Positions 45,201 to 57,000 are shown, numbered from the stretch's first letter. The stretch: DNA of 64,000 nt from Carettochelys insculpta (GCF_033958435.1 NC_134161.1:16926001-16990000); one strand, 5' to 3'. Notes: generated from the sequence alone by a model not told the origin. Translations and numbers: made by a program.

Positions 45201-46771
45201 GATCCCTCCCCTGGGCGGCACCACGACAAGCCCCTGAGATCCCTGCCCTGAGCAGCACCGCGGCTCCCCCCCGAGGTCCCTCCCTTGGACAGCACCGCGG
45301 ATCCCCCCCGAGGTCCCTGCCCCGAGCAGCACCAGGGCACCCCTGAAGTCCCTGTCCCGAGCGGCACCAGGGCTCCCCCCTGAGATCCTTCCCTTGGGAA
45401 ACACCACAGCTCCCCCCGAGGTCCCTGCCCCGAGCAGCATCATGGCACCCCCAAAATCCCTCCGGTGGGCAGCACCATGGCAACCCACGAGATCCCTCCC
45501 CTGGGCGGCACCGCGGGTCCCCCCCCCGCCCCGAGATCCCTTCCCCAAGCAGCACCACGGCTCCCCACAGACATCCCTCCCTTGGGCAGAACCACAACTC
45601 CCCCCACCCGAGGTCCCTGCCCCAAGCAGCACTGTGGAGCCCCCCCAAGATCCCTCCCTTGGGCGGCACCAGGGCTCCCCCGCCCCAAGGTCCCTGCCCC
45701 AAGCAGCACCATGACAAACTCGCCCAGGGTCCCTCTCCTGAGCAGCACCACGGCTCCTGCCCCAAGCGGCACCACGGCTCCCGCTCCCCAAGATCCCTGC
45801 CCCGAGCAGCACCACGACAAACCCCCCAGGGTCCCTCTCCTGAGCAGCATCACAGCTCCCCGCCCCCCGAGATCCCTGCCCCAAGCAGCACCACGACAAA
45901 CCCCCCCGGGATCCCTCTCCTCAGCAGCACCATGACTCCTGCCCCGAGCAGCACAACGGCTCCCCCACCCGGCCGAGATCCCTGCCCTGAGCGGCACCAG
46001 GGCTCCCCCCGCCCCGAGATCCCACCCCTGGGCGGCACCACGACAACCCCCTGAGGTCCCTGCCCCGAGCAGCACCCCAGCTCCCCCCCGCGATCCCTCC
46101 CTTGGGCAGCACCACGACAAGCCCCTGAGATCTCTGCCCCGAGCAGCACCGCAGCTCTCCCCCCCGCGATCCCTCCCTTGGGCAGCACCACGACAACCCC
46201 CTGAGATCTCTGCCCCGAGCAGCACCGCAACTCCCCCCCCGAGATCCCTCCCTTGGGCGGCACCACGCTAACCCCCAGAGATCCCTGCCCCAAGCGGCAC
46301 CGTGGCTCCGCCCTGAGGTCCCTCCCTTGGGCGGCACCACGACAACCCCCTGAGATCTCTGGCCCGAGCAGCACCGCAGCTCCCCCCCACCATCCCTCCC
46401 TTGGGCGTCACCACAGTAACCCCCAGAGATCCCTGCCCCAAGCAGCACCGCGGCCTCCCCCCCGAGGTCCCTGCCCCGAGTGGCACCGTGGCTCCGCCCC
46501 AAGGTCCCTCCCTTGGGCAGCACCATGACAAACCCCTGAGGTCCCTGCCCTGAGCGGCACCACAGCTGCCCCCGAGGTCCCTGCCCCAAGTGGAACCACG
46601 ACAACCCCCCCGAGATCCCTCCCTTGGGCAGCACCACGGATTCCCCCCGCCCCGAGGTCCCTCCCTTGGGCGGCACCACGACAACCTCGCAAGGTCCCTG
46701 CCCCGAGCATCACCGCGGGTGTCTGTCCCCCCCCCCGCCCCAAGGTCCCTGCCCCGCACAGCACCACGAAA
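42277..46771. repeat. MS2 minisatellite, block b
   Basis: About 4.5 kb of a 33-40 bp unit: GAGATCCCTGCCCCGAGCAG, CACCACGGCTCC and a C run. It is C-rich on +, G-rich on the ROBO3 sense strand. Duplicated sub-blocks are visible: about 43,370-44,060 resembles 45,290-45,980. It is interrupted at 46,771/46,772 by the outer DIRS element and resumes at 58,879 with no bases lost or gained. Confidence 0.93.
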
Positions 46772-46975
46772 AGAGAAGTTACTCACCGTAGTAACGGTGG
46801 TTCTTCGAGATGTGCCCCCGTGGGTGCTCCACAATAGGTGACGGGCTTGCCCGGCGCCGCAGATCGGATCTTCCAAGCAGTTTCTGCCGGACCGCGCATG
46901 CACCGGCGCGCGCCGCTCCCTTGCACGCTCCTGGCCATGTGCGCGATCCGGTCCCCGCCAGTTCCTCGACCAACC
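46772..46975 (-). repeat. 3' inverted terminal repeat of DIRS A
   Basis: Matches the reverse complement of about 58,705-58,878 except for the outermost ~40 bp, where the left end has AGAGAAGTTACTCACCGTAG. Confidence 0.85.
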
Positions 46976-47034
46976 GCCTCGGGTGCCCCTGCAAAACACT
47001 AACAGAGATCCGAAGCGGGGAGGATGGGCGGGAA

Positions 47035-47140
47035 GTGGAGCACCCACGGGGACACATCTCGAAGAACCACCGTTACTACGGTGAGTAACTTCTCTTTCTT
47101 CTTCGAGTGTCCCCGTGGGTGCTCCACATTAGGTGACTAC
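47035..47140. repeat. Internal complementary region of DIRS A
   Basis: 47,035-47,095 is the exact-type reverse complement (61 bp) of the left terminus 46,772-46,832. The adjoining TTCTTCTTCGAGTGTCCCCG is the complement of the right terminus. Such a region complementary to both ends is the DIRS feature used to close a circular intermediate. Confidence 0.85.
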
Positions 47141-47176
47141 CCAGCAGTAACCCAAGATAGGAGGTGGGTAATCGGA

Positions 47177-48560
47177 TTATGTGCAGCTTGTCCCCGAGAG
47201 GACCGCTGCGGAGAGACGGGTATCCTCTTGGAATATCCTGTAAAGGGCGTAATGTTTGGCGAAGGTGTCGTAGGATGACCAGGTCGCCACTCTGCAAATG
47301 TCTTTTAACGCAACGCCCTTGAGAAAGGCTGTTGATGCCGCCACCGCCCTGGTGGAATGAGCCCGGGGAGTGGCCGATAAAGGAGTCTTTTTGAGGTCGT
47401 AGCACATTTTTATGCAGGATACAATGTGCTTTGAGATTCTCTGCGATGAGAGACCTTCTCCTTTCTATTTGGGAGCGAGAGAGACTAGGAGTCTATCCGT
47501 TTTCCGGAAGGACTTGGTCCTGTCTACGTAGAAGGCTAGCACCCTCCTCTCGTCCAGGAGGTGTAGGCGCGCCTCTTCGTTGGAGTTATGAGGCTTTGGA
47601 TAAAACGAGGGTAGAACAATAGGTTCGTTGATGTGAAACTCGGAGGAAACTTTGGGAACAAAGGCTGGATGCAGCCGTATGGTTACCGCCTCCTTGGAAA
47701 AAACAGTGCAGGGTGGCGTTGCCATGACTGCCGCGAGCTCGCTCACCCTACGAGCTGACGTAATTGCAAGAAGAAAGGTCATCTTTATTGTAAGGAGGCG
47801 GAGGGGAACCGTGGCCAAGGGCTCGAACGGTGGTCCCATGAGTGTGGTAAGCACCAGGTCCAAGTTCCACGAAGGTGGAATCGGTTTCCGAGGGGGGTAG
47901 AGGTTTACCAACCCTTTGAGGAACCTGGTAACCATAGGGTGGGCGAACACCGTGTGCCCTTCCTCCTCACGTCTGAACGCCGAGATGGCGGCGAGGTGGA
48001 CCTTTAACGAGGATAGCGAGAGTCCTCCTCTCTTGAGGTCCAGTAAATACTGTAGAATTGTAGGTATAGGCACCGAAAGGGGGGCCAGTTGTTTGGTAGA
48101 ACACCAAGCCGTAAAGCGAGTCCATTTTTGTTTGTAGGCCTTCCTAGTGGAAGTCCTCCTGCTACTTTCTAGGACTTGCTGTACTTCCACTGTGCATGTG
48201 CGCTCTAGGGAGCTGAGCCATGGATTAGCCACGCTTGCAGTCGCAGGCTTTGAGGGTGCGGATGCACTATGGACCCCTGGGCTTGCGTGAGCAGATCCGG
48301 CGCCAACGGAAGAGGCATCGGTGGACGGTCCAACATGCGCAGGAGTAGGGGGAACCATTGTTGGCGATCCCACGTTGGGACTATCAGGATCATCCGGGCC
48401 CTTTCCCTCCTGGCTTTTTGCAAAACTTTGTGGATCAGCACTGTGGGACGAAACGCGCAAAGCAGGGGGCCCCCCCACTGGATCGCGAACGCGTCCCCCA
48501 GGGACCCCCAGCCCAGTCCTGCTCTGGAGCAGAACCGTGGGCACTGCTTGTTGTGCTGAG
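47177..48560 (-). pseudogene. Tyrosine recombinase of DIRS A, one in-frame TAG
   Basis: Integrase of the element. The - strand reads an N-terminal DNA-binding part (RRTSTRKAYKQKWTRFTAWC; GGLSLSSLKVHLAAISAFRR), then the first catalytic Arg in ITSARRVSELAAV. An in-frame TAG lies at 47,467-47,465, where element B has a serine codon. Beyond it the same frame continues with the H-x-x-R box (AHSTR) and the probable nucleophile region (WSSYDTFAKHY) to the stop at about 47,177. So a truncated protein lacking the catalytic C-terminus is predicted. The gene overlaps the end of the RT/RNase H frame, as is usual in DIRS. The start is not certain. Confidence 0.8.
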
Positions 48561-51381
48561 TGGCAAACAGATCTATTTGGGGAAACCCCCATGCGTGGAA
48601 AATCAGCCGTAGCAGATCGGGACGGATCTGCCACTCGTGTGTGAGCGCAAAACGCCTGCTCAGCTGGTCTGCCTTCACGTTGTGCGCACCCGGCAAGTAT
48701 GAGGCTTTCAAGATTATATCGTGGGCGATGCACCAGTTCCATAAGCGGATTGCTTCCGCGCATAAGGCACGGGATCGAGCTCCTCCTTGCCTGTTTATAT
48801 AAAACATGGTGGAGGTATTGTCTGTACTGATCCCGACGACTTTGCCTTGTATATGGTCTCGAAAGTGTTTGCAGGCGTTGAACACTGCTCTGAGCTCCAG
48901 TACATTGATGTGTAGTGACTGTTCCGTGGGTGACCACAGTCCTTGAGTCACCTCTTCGCCCATGTGCGCTCCCCACCCTATGAGGGAGGCATCTGTGGTG
49001 AGGAAAACCGAGATTTGCGGCTGATGGAAGGGTACCCCTGTTAGCAGGTTCCTGGGGTTTACCCACCATTGCAGGGATTTGCGCACCCCGGGTGTGGGCG
49101 ACACCGCCCTGTGAACGGTGTGTACTGCCGGTTTGTATACACTGGCCAGCCAGTGCTGCATGCTGCGCATGTGCAACCTGGCGTTTTGTACCACAAACAT
49201 CGCCGCTGCCATGTGGCCCAGCAGCTGCAAGCACGTCAAGACTGGCACCATAGGGCTGAAGGTGATGACTTGCACGAGGGAACCGATGGCTCGAAAGCGA
49301 GCCTCTGGTAGGTATACTCTGGCCATGATCGAGTTTATGCGTGCCCCTATGAACTCTATGTCCTGTGTGGGGTCTATTTTTGATTTTGCCAGATTGATAA
49401 CCAGGCCAAGTGAGGAGAACGTGTTTGCTGTGATGCGTATCATGCGGAGAACCTCCCCCTTCGAGGCCCCTTTGAGCAGGCAGTCGTCCAGATACGGGAA
49501 AATAAATACCCCCTGTCTGTGCAGGTAGGCTGACACCACTGCCAAGGTCTTGGTGAAGACTCTGGGGGCCAAGGAGAGGCCAAACGGTAGGACTTTGTAT
49601 TGGAAGTGTTCGTTGCCTACCATGAAACGGAGGAATCGCCGGTGAGCCGTATGGATGGTTATGTGGAAGTACGCGTCTTGCAAATCGAGGGCTGTGAACC
49701 AATCTCCATCGTCCAGTGCTGTAAGGATGGAGGCAATCGTGATCATCCGAAAACGTTGTTTGCGCAGATACCTGTTGAGGCCGCGAAGGTCTAAGATGGG
49801 CCTCCAGCCTCCTGTCTTTTTCTCCGTTAGGAAATACCGGGAGTAAAACCCTTTTCCTTGCAGTTGCTCCGGCACCCTTTCCACCGCCCCTATGAGCACG
49901 AGATGGGCCACCTCCTGCCTGAGCCTGGCTACATGGGAGGCCTCCTGGAGGTGGGGCTTGGGCGGAGGTCGCGATGGTGGAAGCGACTGGAAGGGGATGG
50001 CGTACCCCGTGGCTATGATCTCCAGCACCCATTTGTCTGTGGTGATCCTTTGCCACTGGTCGTAGAATGGTCGGAGGCGATGGTGAAATAGCCGCTTCGG
50101 ATGACCTTGTGCGATGGTAGTGATGGCGCAGCCCTGGATCTGTATGTCAAACTTGTGGCCTGTGGCCCCGCCCCGAGGACGCACGGCTCTGTTGGGAACG
50201 TCGCCTGGGAGTTCTGTACTGCTGGTGCTGCTGATGCCGCCCTTGCTTGTAACCCCTGTGATACTGGGGGCGCTGTTGCTGGTACTGGTACCGCCTTGCT
50301 GAGGGTAGTACCTTTTCTTTGTGTATGGAGGGGTGTAAATCCCCAGGGTCCTGAGTGTGGCTCTTGAATCTTTACTGGAATGAAGGACCGAGTCAGTTGA
50401 TTCAGCAAACAGCTTCTGCGAGTCGAAGGGAAGGTCAACTATCTTTGCCTGCAGATCTCTCGGTATACCCGAGGTCTGGAGCCAGGACTCCCGTCGCATC
50501 ACCACTGCAGTTGCTGTGGAACGTGCTGCTGTGTCCGCAACGTCCAAAGCAATCTGAACTCCCATCCTCGCAGCCGCGTAGCCTTCTTGCACTATGGCCT
50601 TGAGGACCGGCTTTTTGTCCTCTGGAAGCGAGTCCATGAGGGAGGTTAACCTAGAATAGTTGTCAAAATTATGGTTCGCCAAGTGCGCTGCGTAATTTGC
50701 CATTCGCAATGTTAAAGTAGAGGAGGAGTAGACCTTTCTCCCGAACAGCTCTAGCTTCTTGGCATCTTTGTCCCTTCCCCCTGTTTTAAATTGAGATGTT
50801 TTTGATCTTTGTTGCGAGGACTCCACCACCAAGGAGTTTGGCTGTGGGTGGCTAAACAGGAACTCCATGCCTTTCGCCGGCACGAAGTATTTCTTATCCG
50901 CTCTCTTTTGGACCGGCGGAATAGTTGCAGGGGTCTGCCATATGGTAGTGGCGGACTCTAAGATCGCTTCATCAAGCGGTATTGCTACTCTGGAGGAGGC
51001 CGGAGGTCTCAAATTTTTGAGGAGCTTATGGTGTTTCTCTTGCACCTCTGCTGTCTGGATGCCTTGCGTGAAGGCCACCCTCTTAAACAGCTCCTGAAAC
51101 TGTTTGAGATCGTCCGTAGGATGGACGTCCCCCAGGGCCGTGGCCTCGTCCGGGGAGGAGAGCGAGGAACCGCTGGGGTACGTCTCTCTGGACCCTTCCG
51201 GTTCCTGCTGGTGCTGGTACACCCTCTCGCTGGAGGTTTGCGAGGGAAAATCTCGGGGTTCCATGACCAGTCCCCCCTGAGATGCTTGAGTCTCTGTCCC
51301 CGATCGCGATTGCCCTCGGGGGTACGAGGTAGTGTGTGGGGATCTTTCCCTAGTAGATTGCCGATGGTGTCCGTGCCCCAC
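48205..51381 (-). CDS. DIRS A: Gag C-terminal part, reverse transcriptase, RNase H and methyltransferase-like tail
   Basis: 1,058 codons open. Residues about 1-380 are Gag-like (LANHNFDNYSRLTSLMDSLP; KKYFVPAKGMEFLF). RT follows with GGWRPILDLRGLNRYL, QYKVLPFGLSLAPRVF and the catalytic YLDD (49,494-49,483). RNase H begins with TTDASLIGWGAHMG and has LELRAVFNA and STDNTSTMFYI. The tail with PQIDLFATQHNKQCPRF sits where DIRS elements carry a DAM-like domain. The first codon of this stretch is GTG, so the true start lies upstream, in the Gag part now displaced beyond element B. Intact as far as it goes. Confidence 0.88.
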   Translation of the reverse strand: MGHGHHRQSTRERSPHTTSYPRGQSRSGTETQASQGGLVMEPRDFPSQTSSERVYQHQQEPEGSRETYPSGSSLSSPDEATALGDVHPTDDLKQFQELFKRVAFTQGIQTAEVQEKHHKLLKNLRPPASSRVAIPLDEAILESATTIWQTPATIPPVQKRADKKYFVPAKGMEFLFSHPQPNSLVVESSQQRSKTSQFKTGGRDKDAKKLELFGRKVYSSSTLTLRMANYAAHLANHNFDNYSRLTSLMDSLPEDKKPVLKAIVQEGYAAARMGVQIALDVADTAARSTATAVVMRRESWLQTSGIPRDLQAKIVDLPFDSQKLFAESTDSVLHSSKDSRATLRTLGIYTPPYTKKRYYPQQGGTSTSNSAPSITGVTSKGGISSTSSTELPGDVPNRAVRPRGGATGHKFDIQIQGCAITTIAQGHPKRLFHHRLRPFYDQWQRITTDKWVLEIIATGYAIPFQSLPPSRPPPKPHLQEASHVARLRQEVAHLVLIGAVERVPEQLQGKGFYSRYFLTEKKTGGWRPILDLRGLNRYLRKQRFRMITIASILTALDDGDWFTALDLQDAYFHITIHTAHRRFLRFMVGNEHFQYKVLPFGLSLAPRVFTKTLAVVSAYLHRQGVFIFPYLDDCLLKGASKGEVLRMIRITANTFSSLGLVINLAKSKIDPTQDIEFIGARINSIMARVYLPEARFRAIGSLVQVITFSPMVPVLTCLQLLGHMAAAMFVVQNARLHMRSMQHWLASVYKPAVHTVHRAVSPTPGVRKSLQWWVNPRNLLTGVPFHQPQISVFLTTDASLIGWGAHMGEEVTQGLWSPTEQSLHINVLELRAVFNACKHFRDHIQGKVVGISTDNTSTMFYINRQGGARSRALCAEAIRLWNWCIAHDIILKASYLPGAHNVKADQLSRRFALTHEWQIRPDLLRLIFHAWGFPQIDLFATQHNKQCPRFCSRAGLGWGSLGDAFAIQWGGPLLCAFRPTVLIHKVLQKARRERARMILIVPTWDRQQWFPLLLRMLDRPPMPLPLAPDLLTQAQGSIVHPHPQSLRLQAWLIHGSAP

Positions 51382-51430
51382 GTGGTAGGGACGACCATGG
51401 CAGTATAGGCACTGTTCCTGGGAAGGTGAC

Positions 51431-51800
51431 AGAGAAGTTACTCACCGTAGTAACGGTGGTTCTTCGAGATGTGTCCCCGTGGGTGCTCCACATTAGGTGT
51501 CGGGCTCGCCCGGCGCCGCAGATCGGATCTTCCAAGCAGTTTCTGCCGGACCGCGCATGCGCCGGTGCGCGCCACTCCCCCGCGCGCTCCCGGCCACGTG
51601 CGCGATCCGGTCCCCGCCAGTTCCTTGACCAACCGCCTCGGATGCTCCTCCAAAACACTAAACAGAGATCCGGAGCGGGGAGGATGGGCGGGTAGTGGAG
51701 CACCCACGGGGACACATCTCGAAGAACCACCGTTACTACGGTGAGTAACTTCTCTTTCTTCTTCGAGTGTCCCCGTGGGTGCTCCACATTAGGTGACTAC
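51431..51800. repeat. 3' terminal repeat and internal complementary region of DIRS B
   Basis: 51,431-51,491 and 51,695-51,755 are 61-bp inverted arms with ~200 bp between them, the same structure as in A. TTCTTCTTCGAGTGTCCCCG follows, complementary to the right terminus. Confidence 0.85.
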
Positions 51801-51836
51801 CCAGCAGTAACCCAAAATAGGAGGTGGGTAATCGGA

Positions 51837-53206
51837 TTATGTGCAGCTTGTCCCCGAGAGGACCGCTGTCGAGAGACGGGTATCCTCTTGGAATACCCTG
51901 TGAAGGGCGTAATGTTTGGCGAAGGTGTCACAGGATGACCAGGTCGCCGCTCTGCAAATGTCTTTTAGCGCAATGCCCTTGAAAAAGGGCTGTTGATGCT
52001 GCCACCGCCCTAGTGGAATGAGCCCTGGGCATGGCCAGGAAAGGAGTCTTTTTGAGTTTGTAGCACATTTTTATGCAAGATACGATGTGCTTCGAGATTC
52101 TCTGCGAAGAGAGACCTTCTCCTTTTGATTTGGGAGCGAGAGAGACTAGGAGTCTATCCGTTCTCTGGAAGGACTTGGTCCTGTCTATATAGAAAGCTAG
52201 CGCCTCCTCACGTCCAGGAGGTGTAGGCGCGCCCCTTTGTTAGAGGTATGAGGCTTTGGATAAAACGAGGGTAAACAATAGGTTCGTTAGTATGAAACTC
52301 AGAAAGAAACTTTAGGAACAAAGGCTGGATGCAGCCGTATGGTTACCGCCTCCTTGGAAAAAACAGCGCAGGGTGGCGTTGCCATAACTGCTGCAAGCTC
52401 GCTCACCCTGCGAGCTGACGTAATTGCGAGAAGAAAGATCGTCTTTATCATAAGGAGGCAGAGGGAAACCATGGCCAAAGGCTCAAACGGTGGTCCCCTT
52501 TTCGCATTAAGCACCAGGTCCAAGTTCCACGAAGGTGGAAGCGGTTTCCGAGGGTGGGGTATAGGTTTACCAGCCCTTTAAGGAACCTGGTAACCATGGG
52601 ATGGGCGAACACTGTGTGCCCTGTCTCTCCGTATCTTAATGCCAAAAAGGCGGCAAGGTGGACCTTAAACGAGGATAGCGAGAGTCCTCCTCTCTTGAGG
52701 TCCAGTAAATACTCTAATATCACAGCCATAGGCACCGAAAGGGGGGCTAGCTGTTTGGTAGAACACCATGCCGTAAAGCAAGTCCATTTCTGCTTGTAGG
52801 TCTTCCTGGTGGAAGTCCTCCTGATACTTTCTAGGACTTGCTGCACTTCCTCCGTACATGTGCTCTCTAGGGAGCTGAGCCATGGATTAACCACGTTTGT
52901 AGTCGCAGGCCTTGGGGGTGCGGATGCACTATGGACCCCTGGGCTTGCCTGAGCAGATCCGGCGCCACCGAAAGGGGCATCAGTGGCCGGTCCGACATGC
53001 GCAGGAGTAGGGGGAACCATTGCTGTTGATCCCACGTTGGGACTATCAGGATCATTCAGGCTCCTTCCCTCCTGGCTTTCTGCAACACCTTGTGGATGAG
53101 CACTGTGGGAGGGAAAGCGTAAAGCAGGGGGCCCCTCCAAGAGATCACGAAGGCATCCCTCAGGGACCCCCGTCCCAGTCCTGCCCTGGAGCAGAATCGT
53201 GGGCAC
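51837..53206 (-). pseudogene. Tyrosine recombinase remnant of DIRS B
   Basis: Aligned with A by a constant ~4,660-bp offset at its 3' end. Segments with RRTSTRKTYKQKW (53,206-52,448 frame) and ITSARRVSELAAVM (52,523-52,299 frame) are in different frames, so there are several indels. The A nonsense codon is a serine codon here. Confidence 0.75.
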
Positions 53207-53234
53207 TTCTTGTTGTGCTGAGTAGCAAACAGGT

Positions 53235-55802
53235 CTATCTGGGGAAAAACCTCATGCATGAAAAATCGGTTGCAGCAGATCGGGACGGATCTGCCACTCG
53301 TGTGTGAGTGCGAAACGCCTGCTCAGCTGGTCTGCCTTCACATTGTGAACGCCTGGGAAGTACGAGGCTTCCAGGGTTATATTGTTGGCGATGCAGCAGT
53401 TTCACAACCGGACTGCTTCCGCACATAAGGCACGGGACCGAGCTCCTCCTTGCCGATTCATATAAAACATGGTGGAGGTATTGTCTATACTGATTCCGAC
53501 TACTTTGCCTTTTATATGGTCTCGAAAGTGTCTGCAGGCGTTGAACACTGCTCTGAGCTCCGGTATATTTGTGTGCAGTGACTGCTCCGTGGAGGACCAC
53601 AGCCCTTGCGTCACCTCTTCGCCCATGTGTGCTCCCCACCCTATGAGGGAGGCGTCTGTAGTAAGAAAAACCAATATGTGTGGTTGGTGGAAGGGTACCC
53701 CTGTTAGCAGGTTCTCGGGGTTTACCCACCATTGCAGGGATTTGCGCACCTCTGTTGTGGGCGACGCCACCCTGTGAACAGTGTGTGCTGCCGGTTTGTA
53801 TACGCTCGCCAGCCAGTGCTGCATGCTGCGCATGTGTAACCTGGCGTTCTGTTGTACGAACGCCGCTGCTGCCATGTGGCCCAGCAGCTGTAAGCACGTC
53901 AGAACCAGCACCGTAGGGCCGAAGGTGAAGACTTGCACGAGGGAGCCGACGGCCCGAAAGGGAGTCTCTGGTAGATACGCCCTCGCTGTAATAGAATTTA
54001 TGCGTGCCCCTACGAACTCTATGTCCTGCGTGGGGTCTATCTTCGATTTTGTCAGATTGATAACCAGGCCGAGCGAGAGAACGTGCCTGTTGTGACGCAT
54101 ATTATGCGTAGTACCTCCTCCTTCGAGGCCCCTTTGAGTAGGCAGTCATCCGGATACTGGAATATAAATACCCCCTGTCTGTGCAGGTAGGCTGACACCA
54201 CTGCCAAGGGCTTGGTGAAGACTCTGGGGGCCGAGGAGAGGCCAAACGGTAGGACCTTGTATTGAAAATGTTCTTTGCCTACCATGAGAAACCAGAGGAA
54301 TCGTAGGTGAGCTGGATGAATAGTTATGTGAAAATACGCGTCTTATAAGTCGAGGGCTGCAAACCAATCTCCATCGTCTAGTGCCGTAAGGATGGAGGCG
54401 ATTGTGATCATCTGAAAGCGTTGCTTGCGCAGGTACCGGTTGAGGCCTCGAAAATCTAAGATGGACCTCCCGCCTTTTTCTCCGTGAGGAAGTACCTCGA
54501 GTAGAACCCTCTCCCTTGCAGTTGCTCCGGCACTCTTTCCACTGCCCCTATGAGCATGAGATGGTCTACCTCCTGCTTGAGCCTCGCCGCGTGGGAGGCC
54601 TCCTGGAGGTGGGGCCTGGGTGTAGGTCATGGCGGTGGGAGCGACTGGAAGGGGATGGCGTACCCTGTGGCTATGATCTCCAGCACCCATTTGTCTGTGG
54701 TGATCCTTCGCCACTGGTTATAGAATGGTCGGAGGCGATGGTGGAATAACCGCTTCGGATGACCTTGCGACGGTAGTGATGGCGCAGCCCTGGATCTGTG
54801 TGTCAAACTTGTGGCCTTTGGCCCTGCCCCGAGGATGCATGGCTGTGTTGGGAACGACGCCTGGGAGTTCTGTGCTGCTGGTGATGTCGCCCTTGCTCGT
54901 AACCCCTGTGGTACTGGGGACGCTGCTGCTGAGTCCGCAACATCCAGGGCGATCTGAACTCCCGTCCTCGAGGCCACGTAGCCTTCTTGCATGATGGCCT
55001 TGAGCACTGGTTTCTTGCCCTCTGGAAGTGAGTCCATGAGGGAGGTTAACCTAATGTGGTTATCGAAATTATGGTTCGCTAGATGCGCTGCGTAATTTGC
55101 CATTCGCAACAGTAGAGTGGAGGAGTAGACGACCTTTCTGCCCAACAGCTCTAGCTTTTTGGCATGTTTATCTGTTCCCCCAAATTGCGACGACTCCACC
55201 ACCAAGGAATTTGGTTGTGGGTGGCTGAACAGGAACTCCGTGCCCTTTGTCGCACGAAGTTGTTTTTTTTTTTTTGTTTGTTTGTTTTTGTTTTTTTTTT
55301 CCGCTCTCTTGTGGACAGGCGGAATAGTCACAGGGGTCTGCCATATCACAGTGGCAGACTCCAAGATTGCGTCATTAAGCGGTATTGCTATTTTGGAGGA
55401 GGCCGGAGGTCTCAGATTTTTGAGGAGCTTATGGTGTTTCTCTTGCACCTTAGCTGTCTGGATGCCTTGCATGAAGGCCACCCTCGTAAAACAGCTCTCG
55501 GAACTGTTTGAGATTGTTCGGAGGATGGACGTCCCCCGGGGCCGTAGCCTCATCCGGGGAGGAGAGCGAGGAACCACTGGGATACGTCTCTGTGGACCCT
55601 TCCGGTTCCTGCTGGTGATGGTACACCCTCTCGCTGGAGGTTTGCAAGGGAAAATCTCAGGGTTCCATAACCAGTCCCCCCTGAGATGCTTGAGTCTCTG
55701 TCCCCGGTCGCAATTGCCCTCGGGGGTACGAGATCGTTTGTGGGGATCTTTCCCTGGTAGATTGCCGATGGTGTCTATGCCCCGCGTGGTAGGGGCGACC
55801 AT
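53235..55802 (-). pseudogene. Gag C-terminus, RT and RNase H remnant of DIRS B
   Basis: Pieces in different frames: Gag C-terminus to start of RT (55,802-54,627), RT (to a TAA near 54,345 where A has CAA; then 54,285-54,052), RT/RNase H (54,100-53,402) and the tail (53,259-53,056). The RT active site reads YPDD (54,156-54,145) instead of YLDD. About 264 bp present in A (around 50,267-50,533) are missing near 54,930. A T-rich tract (55,259-55,301) inserts Lys/Asn/Gln codons. Not functional. Confidence 0.85.
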
Positions 55803-57000
55803 GGCAGTATAGGCACTGTTCTTGGGAAGGTGACCTAGACCACTCCCTTGGTGCGTACCCTCTGCGTCTGGGGGAGGGCTGGAGAGAGCGATTTTGCATA
55901 ATAGTCCAGCGGTTCAAACCCCAGGAAGGGTGAAGGTGGTCCCAGCCAGGGTGAGGCTGGTTGCAAAAAATGGAGAAGGGGGCTCCGGGTAGGCTAGGGG
56001 GGACCCCTGCCTTCTGGTTGGAGTCTGTAACATAAGCGGAGGGCTGTGAGAAAGCAACTCCACAGCCCTGTCCGGAGAGGGGCTGCAGTGCCTCCTCTTG
56101 TGTGCAGCCTTCCCCCTCCCTTGAGGAGGTAACTCCGCCCCCTGACCTACAGGGGATCCCGGCCCCGTCGGCACCGTGCTAGGCACGCTCGAAGGCGGTG
56201 CCGCACGTGCGGTGTGCTCCGGTGCCCGCAGGCTGCGTGCCTGCGCGCTCTGCACCGCCGGTTCCCCGGGGGTCGGTGCCGCTGCCTGCGGTGCCGCCGG
56301 TACCGGCGCTTGTTTAGCTGCCGCCCTGCCTGCGGTGCGGGGCGGCTGGCTGATTATCGGAGGCTGAGCCGCTTCCACGTGGCTCTCCGTGCCGCCGCCG
56401 ATCAGCTGTTGCTGCGGCTGGGGGCTGCTCGCTCCTCCCCTCCCGCTCGCTATTGTTGCCGGCAGGGATCGGGCTGGGGAGGCTTTCCTCCGTTTTTGGC
56501 AGCTTTCCTTTTATGGGCCCCGCAGGGTCCCTCCTGCTGCGGCCGCTCCGGCACGTCTGGCTGGAGGGCCTTATGAAAAGCAGTGTTAAGCCGCTGCCCT
56601 GCCTGCGGTGCGGGGCGGCTGGCTGATCATCGGAGGCTGAGCCGCTTCCACATGGCTCTCCCTGCCGCCGCCGATCAGCTGTTGCTGCGGCTGGGGGCTG
56701 TGCGCTCCTCCTGTCCCGCTCGCTGTTGCTGCCGGCAGGGATCGGGCTGGGGAGGCTTTCCGTTTCTGCGCTGATGGAGTGAGGGAGGCAGCTCTCCTTT
56801 TATGGGCCCCGGAGGGTCCCTCCTGCTGCGGCCGCTCCGGCACTTCTGGCTGGAGGCCTTATCAAAAGCAGCATTTTAAGCCGCATCTCCCTGTCTCTCC
56901 TTAATCGCCTCTCGGCAGGACTCTCATTTTTTTTAAAGCCTGAAGAGGACATTGTTGGTGAGTCTTTCAGTTGTTAAGCGGGTACTTAGCACCTTCCCTG
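55803..57000 (-). pseudogene. Gag-like N-terminal remnant of DIRS B with an internal duplication
   Basis: The Pro/Ala/Ser-rich middle is present twice (see the repeat 56,313-56,880). The cysteine-rich N-terminal segment of A (about 58,235-58,330) is absent, removed by a deletion of roughly 90 bp. Frames are broken. Confidence 0.7.
56313..56880. repeat. ~270-bp tandem duplication inside DIRS B
   Basis: The segment starting CTGCCGCCCTGCCTGCGGTG near 56,318 repeats from about 56,588 (GCTGCCCTGCCTGCGGTGCG) with a few differences. Element A has this segment once (about 57,935-58,215). Confidence 0.85.
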
